Part shown: positions 6,916 to 15,084 of the stretch, piece by piece
How the letters are laid out: each line of letters opens with the position of its first letter
Position numbering within the stretch: the first letter of the stretch is position 1
DNA from: CAWEPK01 sp049521495
Lineage (GTDB): Bacteria > Desulfobacterota > Syntrophorhabdia > Syntrophorhabdales > WCHB1-27
DNA: 26,534 nt
Assembly: GCA_049521495.1 (NCBI GenBank)
Contig: JBEKOT010000015.1
Location: forward strand, 1-26,534
Reading direction: 5' to 3'
Program-made: the position numbers and the translations under genes
Notes under the pieces: model-generated
Databases searched by the model: none
What the model was told of the DNA's origin: nothing
Seen by the model: only the letters and a program-made list of their open reading frames with translations

Positions 6916-8316
6916 ATGTCGCGGAAAGGGATTTGCTTATTGGCGGTCATCGGGTTCCTTCTGTTCTCGTTTACCGTCGCCGACGCCTACGAGCTTCTTT
7001 ATGGACCAACAGGATTGATAAGGTACAACAAGGAAAAAGCCTACGACGGGTATACACTCTTCGCCCCGATGCTGAGCACGACCACGTACCTCATCGACAT
7101 GGAGGGGAACGTCGTTCACAAATGGAAAAGCAAGTACCCGCCTGGGCTTTACGCGATGCTCCTGCCCAACGGCCACCTCATGCGGACAGCGAGGCCGGAC
7201 CCGGACAAGGTGCCTGTTAAATTTGGCGGTGTGGCAGGCCTTATCCAGGAGATCGATTGGGACGGCAACGTCGTATGGGAGTATAAGGAATTCACCCCCA
7301 CCATGATCCAGCACCACTGCTTCAACATTATGCCCAACGGGAACGTCCTTTTTGTCGGCTTCGAGTTCAAGAGCGCCACGGAAGCCATCAAGAAAGGACG
7401 TGATCCGAAGACGATGCCCGAAGAATTCGAGTGGGAAGGCGAGTCGTCGTCCAATATTATAAGCGGTACCCACACTAAGAACAAAGCTAAAGGGATATGG
7501 CCGGACTACGTGAAGGAGGTGAACAGGGAGGGCAAGGTCGTCTGGGAATGGCACGCCTGGGACCACATAGGAACGGGCCCCAAGGAGCTGAACATCAACT
7601 ACCAGCTCCCGAAAGCGACGGAATACCTGCACGTCCCCGACTGGACGCACTTCAACACGGTCGACTACATTCCGGAGACCGACCAGATACTCGTAAATTC
7701 ACGCAACTTCAGCGAATTCTTCCTGATCAACCACAAGACCGGAGAGATCGAGTATCGCTGGGGAAACCCCACCACTCACGGAGAGGGAAAGAAACCCGGC
7801 TTTGTGGATGACGGAAGTCAGATACTCTTCGGGCCGCACCATGTCACGCGCCTTCCCAACGGCAATTTCCAGATCTTCGACAACGGGTGGAAGCGTCCGG
7901 AAAAGTCGCGCTCCCGGGTGGTCGAGATGGACCCGAAGACGGGGAAGATCGTCTGGCAGTTCGGGCCCGTGATAGGGAACAGCTTCTACACCGCGTACCA
8001 GGGTGCAGCCCAGAGACTGCCCAACAACAACATCCTCGTGACGTCGACCAACCACGGCCACGTTTTCGAGATCACTTACGGGCCGAAACCGGAAGTTGTA
8101 TGGGAATGGGTCAGCCCGGTCTTTATCAAGGATAGGATCAAGTGTTTCTACGACGATGCCAAGGATTCGGTCTCGGCTTTTGAAGAGCTGGGCGCCAACA
8201 TGATACACCGGGCTTACAGGTACGACAAAGATTACCCCGGCCTCGCGGGCAGGGACTTGAGCAAGAAGGAGCCCCTGGCTCCGACATGCGGCGAAGTATG
8301 GAAGATGCCCAGGTAG
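6916..8316 (+). CDS. Exported arylsulfotransferase-family six-bladed propeller (paralogue 1)
   Basis: The 466-residue protein has a Sec signal peptide (residues 1-24, cleavage near ADAYE). It carries six blade-type repeats ending in hydrophobic/Trp strands: IDMEGNVVHKW, IDWDGNVVWEY, VNREGKVVWEW, INHKTGEIEYRW, MDPKTGKIVWQF and a final PEVVWEW. This is the layout of bacterial arylsulfate sulfotransferases, periplasmic enzymes that move a sulfuryl group from an aryl sulfate to a phenol through a sulfated histidine. Two family-conserved histidine segments are visible: DWTHFNT and GPHHVTRLPNG. I cannot map the sulfated histidine with certainty. Many family members are uncharacterised, so the substrate is open. 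ATG 6916 follows AGGAGA. It is the first gene after the sigma-54 promoter. The C-terminus ends GEVWKMPR, resembling other tails in this run. Confidence 0.85.
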   Translation: MSRKGICLLAVIGFLLFSFTVADAYELLYGPTGLIRYNKEKAYDGYTLFAPMLSTTTYLIDMEGNVVHKWKSKYPPGLYAMLLPNGHLMRTARPDPDKVPVKFGGVAGLIQEIDWDGNVVWEYKEFTPTMIQHHCFNIMPNGNVLFVGFEFKSATEAIKKGRDPKTMPEEFEWEGESSSNIISGTHTKNKAKGIWPDYVKEVNREGKVVWEWHAWDHIGTGPKELNINYQLPKATEYLHVPDWTHFNTVDYIPETDQILVNSRNFSEFFLINHKTGEIEYRWGNPTTHGEGKKPGFVDDGSQILFGPHHVTRLPNGNFQIFDNGWKRPEKSRSRVVEMDPKTGKIVWQFGPVIGNSFYTAYQGAAQRLPNNNILVTSTNHGHVFEITYGPKPEVVWEWVSPVFIKDRIKCFYDDAKDSVSAFEELGANMIHRAYRYDKDYPGLAGRDLSKKEPLAPTCGEVWKMPR

Positions 8317-8348
8317 GGCGGGCCGGAATAGTTCGATGCGCCTTGCGG

Positions 8349-8371
8349 GCAGCTTCGGCATCCGGGGCTGC
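8349..8371 (+). other. Stem-loop in the gap between arylsulfotransferase 1 and the first HhH gene
   Basis: Positions 8349-8358 pair with 8362-8371 to give a 10-bp stem with two U·G pairs and a 3-nt loop. An outer pairing CCTTGC (8341-8346) with GCAAGG (8387-8392) would enclose it and mask part of the AAGGAGG ribosome binding site of the next gene. There is no T-tract. A role in mRNA stability or in setting translation of the small HhH protein is possible. Confidence 0.4.
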
Positions 8372-8403
8372 AAACATTTGGATGCGGCAAGGAGGAGAAA
8401 GAG

Positions 8404-8733
8404 ATGGTGGTTAAGAGAAGCGTGTGGAGCATTATTTTCTGCTTGGTTTTCGTCTGCGCCTTTGCGGCCGGCCTTTGTGCGCAAACCGCACAGAAGGTGA
8501 ACGTCAATACGGCAACCGCAGCGGAGCTCGCCAGGGTGCCGGGGGTCTCCCCGGAGACGGCCAAGGCGATAGTAGAGACGCGGGGGAAGACGGGCAACTT
8601 CACGTCGCCCGCCGACTTGATGAAGGTGCCGGGTATGACCGAGGCGGGCGTCAAGGCGATTGCCCCGTCCCTGTCCTTCGCGGCGCCCAAAGGCGAGGGA
8701 GACCAGGAAGAGGTAAAGCTCCCGAGATATTGA
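8404..8733 (+). CDS. Small exported helix-hairpin-helix (ComEA-like) protein 1
   Basis: The 109-residue protein has a signal peptide (to about residue 26, GLCAQ) followed by a tandem HhH module. The ComEA-like opening KVNVNTATAAEL is seen, then hairpins RVPGVSPETAKAI and KVPGMTEAGVKAI. ComEA-type proteins bind DNA through G-h-G hairpin turns; here the second Gly is Ser or Thr in both hairpins, so DNA binding is doubtful. No competence gene is nearby. The tail is acidic and ends QEEVKLPRY, similar to the tails of arylsulfotransferases 2 and 3. A strong AAGGAGGAG precedes ATG 8404. It probably serves as a periplasmic partner or scaffold in this gene run, which is inference. Confidence 0.8.
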   Translation: MVVKRSVWSIIFCLVFVCAFAAGLCAQTAQKVNVNTATAAELARVPGVSPETAKAIVETRGKTGNFTSPADLMKVPGMTEAGVKAIAPSLSFAAPKGEGDQEEVKLPRY

Positions 8734-8743
8734 TGCGATAGCG

Positions 8744-8785
8744 GCCGCAAAGGGCGGGCGGCAAACCCCGTCCGCCCTTTGCGGC
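8744..8785 (+). other. Strong 18-bp stem-loop between HhH genes 1 and 2
   Basis: Arms 8744-8761 and 8768-8785 are complementary over 18 positions (one G·U) around the 6-nt loop CAAACC. An A-rich tract follows on the plus strand instead of a T-tract, so it is not a standard intrinsic terminator for either direction. It lies 10 nt after the stop of HhH 1 and 19 nt before the AGGAGA of HhH 2. An intercistronic element that protects the upstream message or causes partial attenuation is the likeliest role. Confidence 0.6.
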
Positions 8786-8814
8786 AAAAAAGACAAGAAA
8801 AAAAGGAGACGGAA

Positions 8815-9171
8815 ATGCCGACTAAAAAATACAGCTTGCTCGCCCTCGTCCTCGCCTTCGCGCTGATCGTGGGCTTGGCGGGCGGCGCCGTTGCCCAGGC
8901 CAAGGGGAAGGTAAGTATCAACAAGGCCGGTGCGGCCCAGCTCGCCAAGGTGCCGGGCGTGACACCGGCCCTCGCGAAGGCGATAGTCGATTACAGGACC
9001 AAGAACGGTCCCTTCAAGGAGGCCGAAGACCTCCTCAAGGTGCCGGGGATGACCCAGGACATACTCAAGAAGATGTCCGTCCACGCCCACGCCAAGGGCG
9101 ACCTCACAGCCCCGGTAAAGAGTGAAGGGGACGAGGAGGACGAGCCGAGCCTCAAGCCGTCGAAGTGCTAG
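8815..9171 (+). CDS. Small exported helix-hairpin-helix (ComEA-like) protein 2
   Basis: Translation most likely starts at ATG 8815, where AAGGAGACGGAA gives a good ribosome binding site. An in-frame ATG at 8779 lies within the preceding hairpin. The 118-residue product has a signal peptide (about 1-28, GGAVAQA) and a two-hairpin module: KVSINKAGAAQLAKVPGVTP, then KVPGMTQDIL. As in its neighbours, the second glycine of each hairpin turn is missing (Thr in both). The C-terminal 25 residues are acidic and end KPSKC, with a near-terminal cysteine. It is a paralogue of the genes at 8404 and 15085 and sits 62 bp before the alkaline-phosphatase-superfamily gene. Confidence 0.8.
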   Translation: MPTKKYSLLALVLAFALIVGLAGGAVAQAKGKVSINKAGAAQLAKVPGVTPALAKAIVDYRTKNGPFKEAEDLLKVPGMTQDILKKMSVHAHAKGDLTAPVKSEGDEEDEPSLKPSKC

Positions 9172-9233
9172 GGCGAAAGGGCAGGCTCGGGAGTAGCGCA
9201 GACAGGTAAGGGGAGCGGGTAGCGAGGTATATC

Positions 9234-11303
9234 ATGGACGACGACAAGAAAAAAGGGATTTCCCGCCGGAGCGTGCTGAAAAAGCTGGCAGGCGGGGTCT
9301 TGGGGACGGCGGTCGCAGGGTTCGCCGCGAAGGAATCGGCGGCGGCGCCGGCCGCAGAGAAGACGGGAAAAGGCAAAGGGCCGAAGGCCGTAAGGAAGCC
9401 GAAGATAATGATGATAGGCCTCGACTCGTGCAGCATGGAGAAGATCCTGGAATGGGCGAGGCAGGGCAAGCTGCCCACCTTCAAGAAGCTCCTTATGAGC
9501 GGCAGCTACGGAGAGTTCGAGAACATCTTCCGGGGGATGTCCGTCGACGCGTGGGCGGCTTACAACACGGGTGTCGGGCCGGGGCAGAACAATTTTTTCG
9601 GGTCCCACCCGTGGCAGATATACGACAGGACGGCCTTCCAGACATCCGGCATCAACCGGCTGTTCAGGCTCCACGCGGCAACGGTGCCTTTCATGCTCTC
9701 CGAGGCGGGGGTGAAGGTCGGCCTGTGCGGCACGGCCATGTCCTGGCCGCCCGAGAGGCTCAAGGACGGCTTCATGATGTCCGGCAAGGGCGCGCCCGGT
9801 CCGGGCGACCAGCCCTTCAACATGGCCCACGTTTACTATACACAGGAGAAGCACAGGGCGGCGGCCCCCCTGAAGACGAAGATAAGCTTCTCCGGCAGGA
9901 AGGTCTCTACGGTCATCAAGCGAAAGGACCAGCAGGTCGTGCTGGAGCTGACCCTCAACCCCGGCAACACGGTCACGATCGCTTACAACGACGTGAGGCT
10001 GACGCTGAAGGAAGGCGAGTGGTCCAAGTACGTCCCTGTCCGATTCCCGAACGGCAGGCGGGTCATCGTCCGCTGGAAGCCGGAGCGGATCGACGCAGGG
10101 GAGGGCGACTTCCAGCTTTATCGGTACCGCTTTCTCCAGGACCCCACCGCCCCGGAGCGGCACGAGCCTATCGACCTGTTCTTCGACGGCAACGTGGTCC
10201 CCACGGACCGCTGGACCTACCCCGCTTCCCTCCAGAAAGAGGTGTACGACGCGGTGGGCTACTACCGGACGCCAAACGTGCCCTTCGAATACGATTATAC
10301 GTCTTTCATCGGGTACGTTCAGGAAGAGAAGACCCTTTTCGAAGACTGCTACGACGCGACGAGGGAGCAGAACGACATCGTCCTCTGGCTGATGAAGAAC
10401 AAGCCGTGGGATTTCTTCTGGTTCTCCAACATGCCTTACGACCGCCTGAACCACAACATGACGCGCATCGAGGGCAACCCCGACTGGTCGGAAGAGTACG
10501 AGGAGAAATACGGCGGCGGCAAGGTCATGCTCGAATTTACAAAGTATATCGATAAGGAGCTTGCGAGGATGCTGAAGGAGCTGCCGAAGGACGCCTGCTT
10601 CATCATGATCTCGGACCATTCGTGGGGACCGACGAAGAAGGATTTCGAGCCCAACTCTTGGCTCATGAAGCTCGGCCTCCTCAACGTGAAACGCGAGGTG
10701 GAAGGCAGGAAGCGGACCTACGACACGGACGACATCGACTGGTCGAGGACAAAGGCGTATACCTCGTGGAACCCTGGCATATTCATCAACCTGAAGGGGC
10801 GGGAGCCGAACGGCATCGTCGAGTACGACGAATACGAGAAGCTCCGGGACCTCATCATCGACGAGCTGAAGAAGCTCAAGGACCCGGAGGGGCAGCAGTA
10901 TACGCAGATCGCCGACCGGGTCGAGAACGTCTACAAGGGCGACTACGGCTGGTACGCCGGGGACGTCCAGTTCTGCGGGTACCGCGACTCGTCGGGCATC
11001 AAGGTGGCGGGGAAGAAGAACGACGGCCTCTACCAGATCAACTTCGGCGGGTTCGGCCGGGACGGCAAGATATGGGACAACCCGCGCAGGCATTTCACCG
11101 GCTATCACGGCAACGCCCTGACCTCGTTCATCGCCGTCGGACCGGGCATAAAGAAGAATAACGACGTCTCGAAGGACGGCCACATGATGAACGTGATGCC
11201 GACCATAATGCACATGTACGGCCTCGTGCCGCCGCCCAATTTCGAGGGCCGCATCATGTACGAGATCTTCGAGCCCGGCTCTCCGTATGCAAAGAAGGCG
11301 TAA
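9234..11303 (+). CDS. Tat-exported alkaline-phosphatase-superfamily (type I phosphodiesterase/NPP-like) hydrolase
   Basis: The 689-residue protein begins with a Tat signal (SRRSVLKKLAGG at residues 10-21). The AlkP-superfamily metal ligands can be followed: D64 (MIGLDSC), D403 and H407 (YDRLNH), D461-H462 (MISDHSWGP) and H625 (GYHGN, followed by IAVGPGIK). The nucleophile position in GMSVDAW is S103, where NPP-like relatives normally have Thr. The overall pattern matches the predicted AlkP-superfamily phosphohydrolase/phosphomutase group. The superfamily also contains sulfatases, but the sulfatase C/S-x-P-x-R formylglycine motif is absent. It therefore most likely cleaves a phospho(di)ester, although promiscuous sulfate-ester activity is known in the superfamily. 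A segment of about 150 residues (about 210-360) without motifs is inserted between the nucleophile and the DRLNH motif. It lies between HhH 2 and the molybdoenzyme genes. Confidence 0.85.
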   Translation: MDDDKKKGISRRSVLKKLAGGVLGTAVAGFAAKESAAAPAAEKTGKGKGPKAVRKPKIMMIGLDSCSMEKILEWARQGKLPTFKKLLMSGSYGEFENIFRGMSVDAWAAYNTGVGPGQNNFFGSHPWQIYDRTAFQTSGINRLFRLHAATVPFMLSEAGVKVGLCGTAMSWPPERLKDGFMMSGKGAPGPGDQPFNMAHVYYTQEKHRAAAPLKTKISFSGRKVSTVIKRKDQQVVLELTLNPGNTVTIAYNDVRLTLKEGEWSKYVPVRFPNGRRVIVRWKPERIDAGEGDFQLYRYRFLQDPTAPERHEPIDLFFDGNVVPTDRWTYPASLQKEVYDAVGYYRTPNVPFEYDYTSFIGYVQEEKTLFEDCYDATREQNDIVLWLMKNKPWDFFWFSNMPYDRLNHNMTRIEGNPDWSEEYEEKYGGGKVMLEFTKYIDKELARMLKELPKDACFIMISDHSWGPTKKDFEPNSWLMKLGLLNVKREVEGRKRTYDTDDIDWSRTKAYTSWNPGIFINLKGREPNGIVEYDEYEKLRDLIIDELKKLKDPEGQQYTQIADRVENVYKGDYGWYAGDVQFCGYRDSSGIKVAGKKNDGLYQINFGGFGRDGKIWDNPRRHFTGYHGNALTSFIAVGPGIKKNNDVSKDGHMMNVMPTIMHMYGLVPPPNFEGRIMYEIFEPGSPYAKKA

Positions 11304-11318
11304 AGACGGCGTACGGGT

Positions 11319-13496
11319 GTGAAGGTGGGGGACGGGAAAAAGAAGGCGGGCATAAGCCGGAGGGGCTTCCTCAAGGCGGGCGCCCTGGGGGCGGGGGCGG
11401 TCCTCGCGCCCCGCGTTGCGCGGGGAGCCGGCCGGCCGGCCTCCGGGCCGGCGGAAGGCGAGATCGACCGGGAGGTGGCGAGCTGCTGCCAGTTCTGCCA
11501 GGTGCGGTGCACCACCCTCGCGCAGGTGCGGGGCGACAGGGTCGTCAACGTCTACGGCAACAAGGGGAACGCCTGGACGGACGGCAAGATGTGCCCCAAG
11601 GGCCAGGCCCTCGTTGAGCTGACGTACAGTCCCCACCGGCTGCTCTATCCCCTGCTCCGGGACGGCTCGGCCTGGAGGCGCGTCACCTACGGCGAGGCCC
11701 TCGACGCCGTGGCCGGGCAGATATTGAAAGTAAAGGCCGCCTTCCCGGAGGACCATGCCCACAGGGTGGTCCTCTTTGCCCCCTTGTGGGAATCCCATGA
11801 AAGCGAGATCGCGGCGCAGATGGCCCTCTACATGTCGGGCTTCCCCGACATCTGCTCGCCCGGCGATACCTGCATAGGCAGCTCCGCTACGGCCCTGCGC
11901 ATCTGCCTGGGAAGCCCCGTCTCGACGACCACCGTCGACGAGGTCCTGAACGCGGAAACTCTGGTGCTCTGGGGGGCCAATATCGCCGAGATGTACCCGC
12001 CATACGTGCGCTGGATCGACCGTGCCAGGGAGAAGGGCGTCCGGGTCGTCTACCTCGACCCCCGCGTGACGGCGACGAGCAACAACTGCGACGAGCAGAT
12101 CATGGGACGGCCGGGCACGGATGGGGCGCTCGCCCTCGGCCTCGCCCGCGTCATGATCAAGGAGGACCTTTACGACCGGGCGTACGTGGCCCGTCACGTC
12201 GACGGCTTCACGGAGCTTGCGGCCGCTGCCGAAGGCTATACGCCGGAGAAGGTGGCGGGGATCACGTGGATACCCGCGGAGAGAGTGACCGCCCTCGCGC
12301 GGCAACTCGCGGCGAGCAGGCGGACGGTCGTCTGGCTCGGCGGCTCCATATCGCGCTACACCAATTCGCTGCAAAGCGTGCGGGCGATAGTCGCGCTCCA
12401 GGCGCTGACCGCGAACCTGAGCGGGCCGGGGAAGGGCATAATGAACGTCCAGGGCGGCAAGCCCGGGGGCGTCGAGCCTTTCGAGGAGACCTTCAGGCCG
12501 CCGGGGCTCGAAGGGGCGCTGAGCTTCAGGAAGGTGCTCTTCGCCATGGAGCAGAAGCGGGTAAAGGTGCTCCTCCTCAATTCGAGCTACCGCCGCTACC
12601 CGGACGCCAGGCGGGTCCGCAAGGCGATAGGCAACGTAGATTTCGTCGTCTACCGGGGCTTCTTCATGGACGACGAGGCCGCCCTCGCCCACCTCATCAT
12701 CCCCGGCACGATGCCCTTCGAAAGCGCCGGTTCCCAGTACGGCGCCCAGCGCCAGCTCGTCTGGCGCAACCAGGTGGTCCCGGCCAGGGGGGAGACGGTA
12801 GAGGACTGGCGGTTCTATTCTGACCTCGGACGCAAAATCAACGGGGAAAAATTCCCCGCGGTGAAAGACCCGGAGGATATCCTCGAGATGGTGAGGCGCA
12901 AGTGCCCCACCTGGGCGGGCTTCACGAAGGAGCGCCTTCAGAAGGCGCCGGCCGGCATCTGCTGGCCTTGCCCCGGCGAAGACCATCCGGGCACGCGGGG
13001 CACCCTCTATCCGGGCAACCGGTTCATGACGACGAGCGGTAAGGTGGAGCTCCGCTCCCAGGCCCTCGGTCCCATAGAATGGAGCGACCCGGAAGGGGCG
13101 CCACAGGCGGAGCCGGAGAAAAGCAAAGACTTTCCCCTCATTTTCCTGCAGGGAAAGGTGGTGCAGCACTGGCAGCATACATATACGAACTGGTCCGCCT
13201 ACATGTCCCAGTTCTCGAATGGTAATTACGTCCAGGTCCATCCCGACACCGTCAAAGGAAAAGGGCTTAAGGACGGCGACTGGGCGAACCTGGAGACCGA
13301 GGTGGGGAAGATCAGGGTGCGCGTCGTCGTTAGCGAGACGATACTGCCGGGGCTCGTCTGGACCCCTTCGCACCCTGCCAATACAAGCCCTTACGATGGG
13401 AACAAGGGGGAGTCGATCAATACGATCGTCCCTTCGAGCTGGGACAAGGTGTCGGCCCAGTTCAACGGGTTCGGGTGCAGGTTGACCAAGGCATGA
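11319..13496 (+). CDS. Molybdopterin oxidoreductase catalytic subunit (DMSO-reductase/PsrA-PhsA type)
   Basis: The 725-residue protein has a Tat signal (SRRGFLKAG, residues 13-21). A [4Fe-4S] motif C57-x2-C60-x3-C64-x27-C92 ends in MCPKG. The Mo-bis-MGD domains follow, and a C-terminal molybdopterin dinucleotide-binding domain includes VQVHPDTVKGKGLKDGDW and a TPSHP region. The likely molybdenum ligand is C185 in SPGDTCIGSS, which puts it with the Cys-ligated polysulfide/thiosulfate reductase, formate dehydrogenase and Nap-like enzymes rather than Ser- or Asp-ligated ones. The start is GTG 11319 with a weak ribosome binding site, 15 nt after the preceding stop. Its last codon overlaps the FeS subunit start (ATGA at 13493). 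Together with the next two genes it forms a three-subunit periplasmic oxidoreductase. The substrate is unknown; a sulfur compound is suggested by context. Confidence 0.88.
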   Translation: MKVGDGKKKAGISRRGFLKAGALGAGAVLAPRVARGAGRPASGPAEGEIDREVASCCQFCQVRCTTLAQVRGDRVVNVYGNKGNAWTDGKMCPKGQALVELTYSPHRLLYPLLRDGSAWRRVTYGEALDAVAGQILKVKAAFPEDHAHRVVLFAPLWESHESEIAAQMALYMSGFPDICSPGDTCIGSSATALRICLGSPVSTTTVDEVLNAETLVLWGANIAEMYPPYVRWIDRAREKGVRVVYLDPRVTATSNNCDEQIMGRPGTDGALALGLARVMIKEDLYDRAYVARHVDGFTELAAAAEGYTPEKVAGITWIPAERVTALARQLAASRRTVVWLGGSISRYTNSLQSVRAIVALQALTANLSGPGKGIMNVQGGKPGGVEPFEETFRPPGLEGALSFRKVLFAMEQKRVKVLLLNSSYRRYPDARRVRKAIGNVDFVVYRGFFMDDEAALAHLIIPGTMPFESAGSQYGAQRQLVWRNQVVPARGETVEDWRFYSDLGRKINGEKFPAVKDPEDILEMVRRKCPTWAGFTKERLQKAPAGICWPCPGEDHPGTRGTLYPGNRFMTTSGKVELRSQALGPIEWSDPEGAPQAEPEKSKDFPLIFLQGKVVQHWQHTYTNWSAYMSQFSNGNYVQVHPDTVKGKGLKDGDWANLETEVGKIRVRVVVSETILPGLVWTPSHPANTSPYDGNKGESINTIVPSSWDKVSAQFNGFGCRLTKA

Positions 13497-14161
13497 GGAC
13501 CATGGCGGGACGGCTGATTTTCTTCGAGGGGAAGAAGTGTATCCGGTGCCACTCGTGCGAGGTGGGGTGCCAGTTGGAGAACGACGCCCCTCCGGGCGTC
13601 CGGCTCCGGTGGGTCACGAGCCACGTCCGGGGGCACGTGCCCGCCCTGCGGGAGGTCTCCGTCTCGACCGCCTGCTTCCATTGCAGCGACCCGTCATGCG
13701 TGGCGGCGTGCCCGGCCGGCGCCCTGCGGCGAAGGAGTGACGGCGTGGTGGAGCACCTCCGGTCGCGCTGCATCGGGTGCGGCTATTGCGTCCAGTCCTG
13801 CCCGTTCCACGTGCCGAAGAGAAGCCCGGCCCAGCATACGATGAGGAAGTGCAGCTTCTGCGTGCAGCGCATCGACAGAGGCAAGGAGCCCGCTTGCGTG
13901 GCGAAGTGTCCCACGGGCGCCCTCTCGTACCACCCGGACGGGAAAACGCCCGATGCGCAGGCCTACGGCAGCGCCGAAGGGCTCCACATGGTCTATGCCC
14001 TCCAGGGCCCGCCGGAGGAGTACCGGCTGCCCGTGCCCGTCCCGCGCAACACGGTGGCCGCGGGCCAGCCGTGGAAATGGCTGGGCGGTCTTCTTCCAGG
14101 GGCCCTCGTGCTAGCGTGGCTCTGGAAGAGGCTTAGCCCGACGGAGGAAGGAGATGGCTGA
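13493..14161 (+). CDS. Four-cluster ferredoxin-like electron-transfer subunit (PsrB/NrfC type) with C-terminal anchor
   Basis: Four cysteine groups are visible: CIRCHSCEVGC, CFHCSDPSCVAACP, CIGCGYCVQSCP and CSFCVQRIDRGKEPACVAKCP (described by its Cys pattern C-x2-C-x11-C-x3-C). This is the 4x[4Fe-4S] arrangement of subunits that wire a molybdoenzyme to a membrane subunit. A hydrophobic segment near the C-terminus (WKWLGGLLPGALVLAWLW) can anchor it in the membrane. It lacks its own signal peptide and would be co-exported with the Tat-signalled catalytic subunit. ATG 13493 overlaps the upstream stop; ATG 13502, with GAGG just before it, is an alternative. It overlaps the NrfD-like gene by 8 nt. 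Confidence 0.9.
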   Translation: MRTMAGRLIFFEGKKCIRCHSCEVGCQLENDAPPGVRLRWVTSHVRGHVPALREVSVSTACFHCSDPSCVAACPAGALRRRSDGVVEHLRSRCIGCGYCVQSCPFHVPKRSPAQHTMRKCSFCVQRIDRGKEPACVAKCPTGALSYHPDGKTPDAQAYGSAEGLHMVYALQGPPEEYRLPVPVPRNTVAAGQPWKWLGGLLPGALVLAWLWKRLSPTEEGDG

Positions 14162-15032
14162 GACATGGGGCTTCCCCATAGCCCTCGACCTCTTTTTCGC
14201 CGGCCTGGCGGCGGGGGCGTTCTGCCTCTCGGTCTTTGCTGGCCGCAAGAAGGGGGAAGGGTTCGAAGCCCTTTCGCGGGCGGGGGCCTTCCTTGCGCCT
14301 GCCTCTATCGTTTTCGGGCTTGCCATGCTGACCCTCGATCTGATGAGCAGGGAGCGCTTCTGGTACACCCTGTCCGTTTTCAACGTCACATCGCCCATGT
14401 CGATGGGCGCCTGGCTGCTCACGCTCTTCGCCCTGGTATCGGTCGCCTATGGGTTATGCCGGCTGCCCGGACCCGTGCTTTCGAGGGTCCCCGTCGCAGG
14501 GGGTGCGGTAGCGCGGCGAAGGGCCGTGTGCCTGCGGGTCCTCGGGACTGCCGGCGTCCCCTTAGCCCTGGCGGTGTCCGTCTATACGGGCGTCCTGCTG
14601 TCCGTCTCGTCCCTCCCCTTCTGGAGGAACGGGGCCCTGCCCGCCCTCTTCTGCTCGTCCGCCATGACGACGGGGTTCGCGGGAGGCGCCCTGGCGGCCT
14701 TACGGACGGGCGCGCCGGAGGCGATGGAGCGGCCCCTTTTATGGCTGCGGTCGGCGTACCGGGTATTACTCTCCTGTTGCCTGGCCTTCGCGCTCCTATT
14801 CACGGTGCTCGCCTTCCTCAACACGCAGCGGGGCGACCCCTGCCGCCTCTTTACCGGGTGGACGGGCGCGCTCTGGTGGGCGGGTGTCGTGGGCCTGGGC
14901 ATTTTATTACCCCTGGCCCTCATGGCGGACGGGGAGAGGACGGGTCGAAGGCGCCTTGCGGCCGCCTTCTGGCTGGTTCTTGCAGGGGGTTTTCTTTTGC
15001 GGTTGGTCATCGTCTTCGCCGGGCAGGCGTAG
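14154..15032 (+). CDS. NrfD/PsrC-like integral membrane subunit
   Basis: The 292-residue protein is almost entirely hydrophobic with eight predicted helices (about residues 7-28, 42-63, 80-101, 126-150, 158-180, 200-220, 240-258 and 268-290). The first helix (PIALDLFFAGLAAGAF) has the L-x-x-F-F-x-G-L-A-A-G-x-F pattern typical of NrfD/PsrC proteins. Such subunits exchange electrons between the quinone pool and the FeS subunit. ATG 14154 has GGAGGAAGG just upstream, inside the FeS gene, so the Mo, FeS and membrane genes are translationally coupled. Direction (quinol oxidation with reduction of a periplasmic substrate, or the reverse) cannot be read from the sequence. Confidence 0.85.
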   Translation: MAETWGFPIALDLFFAGLAAGAFCLSVFAGRKKGEGFEALSRAGAFLAPASIVFGLAMLTLDLMSRERFWYTLSVFNVTSPMSMGAWLLTLFALVSVAYGLCRLPGPVLSRVPVAGGAVARRRAVCLRVLGTAGVPLALAVSVYTGVLLSVSSLPFWRNGALPALFCSSAMTTGFAGGALAALRTGAPEAMERPLLWLRSAYRVLLSCCLAFALLFTVLAFLNTQRGDPCRLFTGWTGALWWAGVVGLGILLPLALMADGERTGRRRLAAAFWLVLAGGFLLRLVIVFAGQA

Positions 15033-15084
15033 GCGGCGGAAGGCGCGCCGCCCTGAAAGATTTGCGATAAGGAGGATTGTTGCC

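Noticed and set aside
8357..8372. Sigma-54-like GGCAT...CTGCA before HhH 1
   Set aside because: The GG-to-GC spacing is one base too long, which abolishes sigma-54 promoters. The bases belong to a stem-loop.
8404..9171. HhH genes considered as a DNA-uptake (competence) locus
   Set aside because: No ComEC, pilus or other competence gene is present, and the hairpin glycines needed for DNA contact are replaced.
9168..13373. 1401-codon open frame on the minus strand opposite the AlkP and molybdoenzyme genes
   Set aside because: Long antisense frames are expected opposite GC-rich genes. The product is rich in H, R, V, P and D without domains, and the plus-strand genes have clear motifs.
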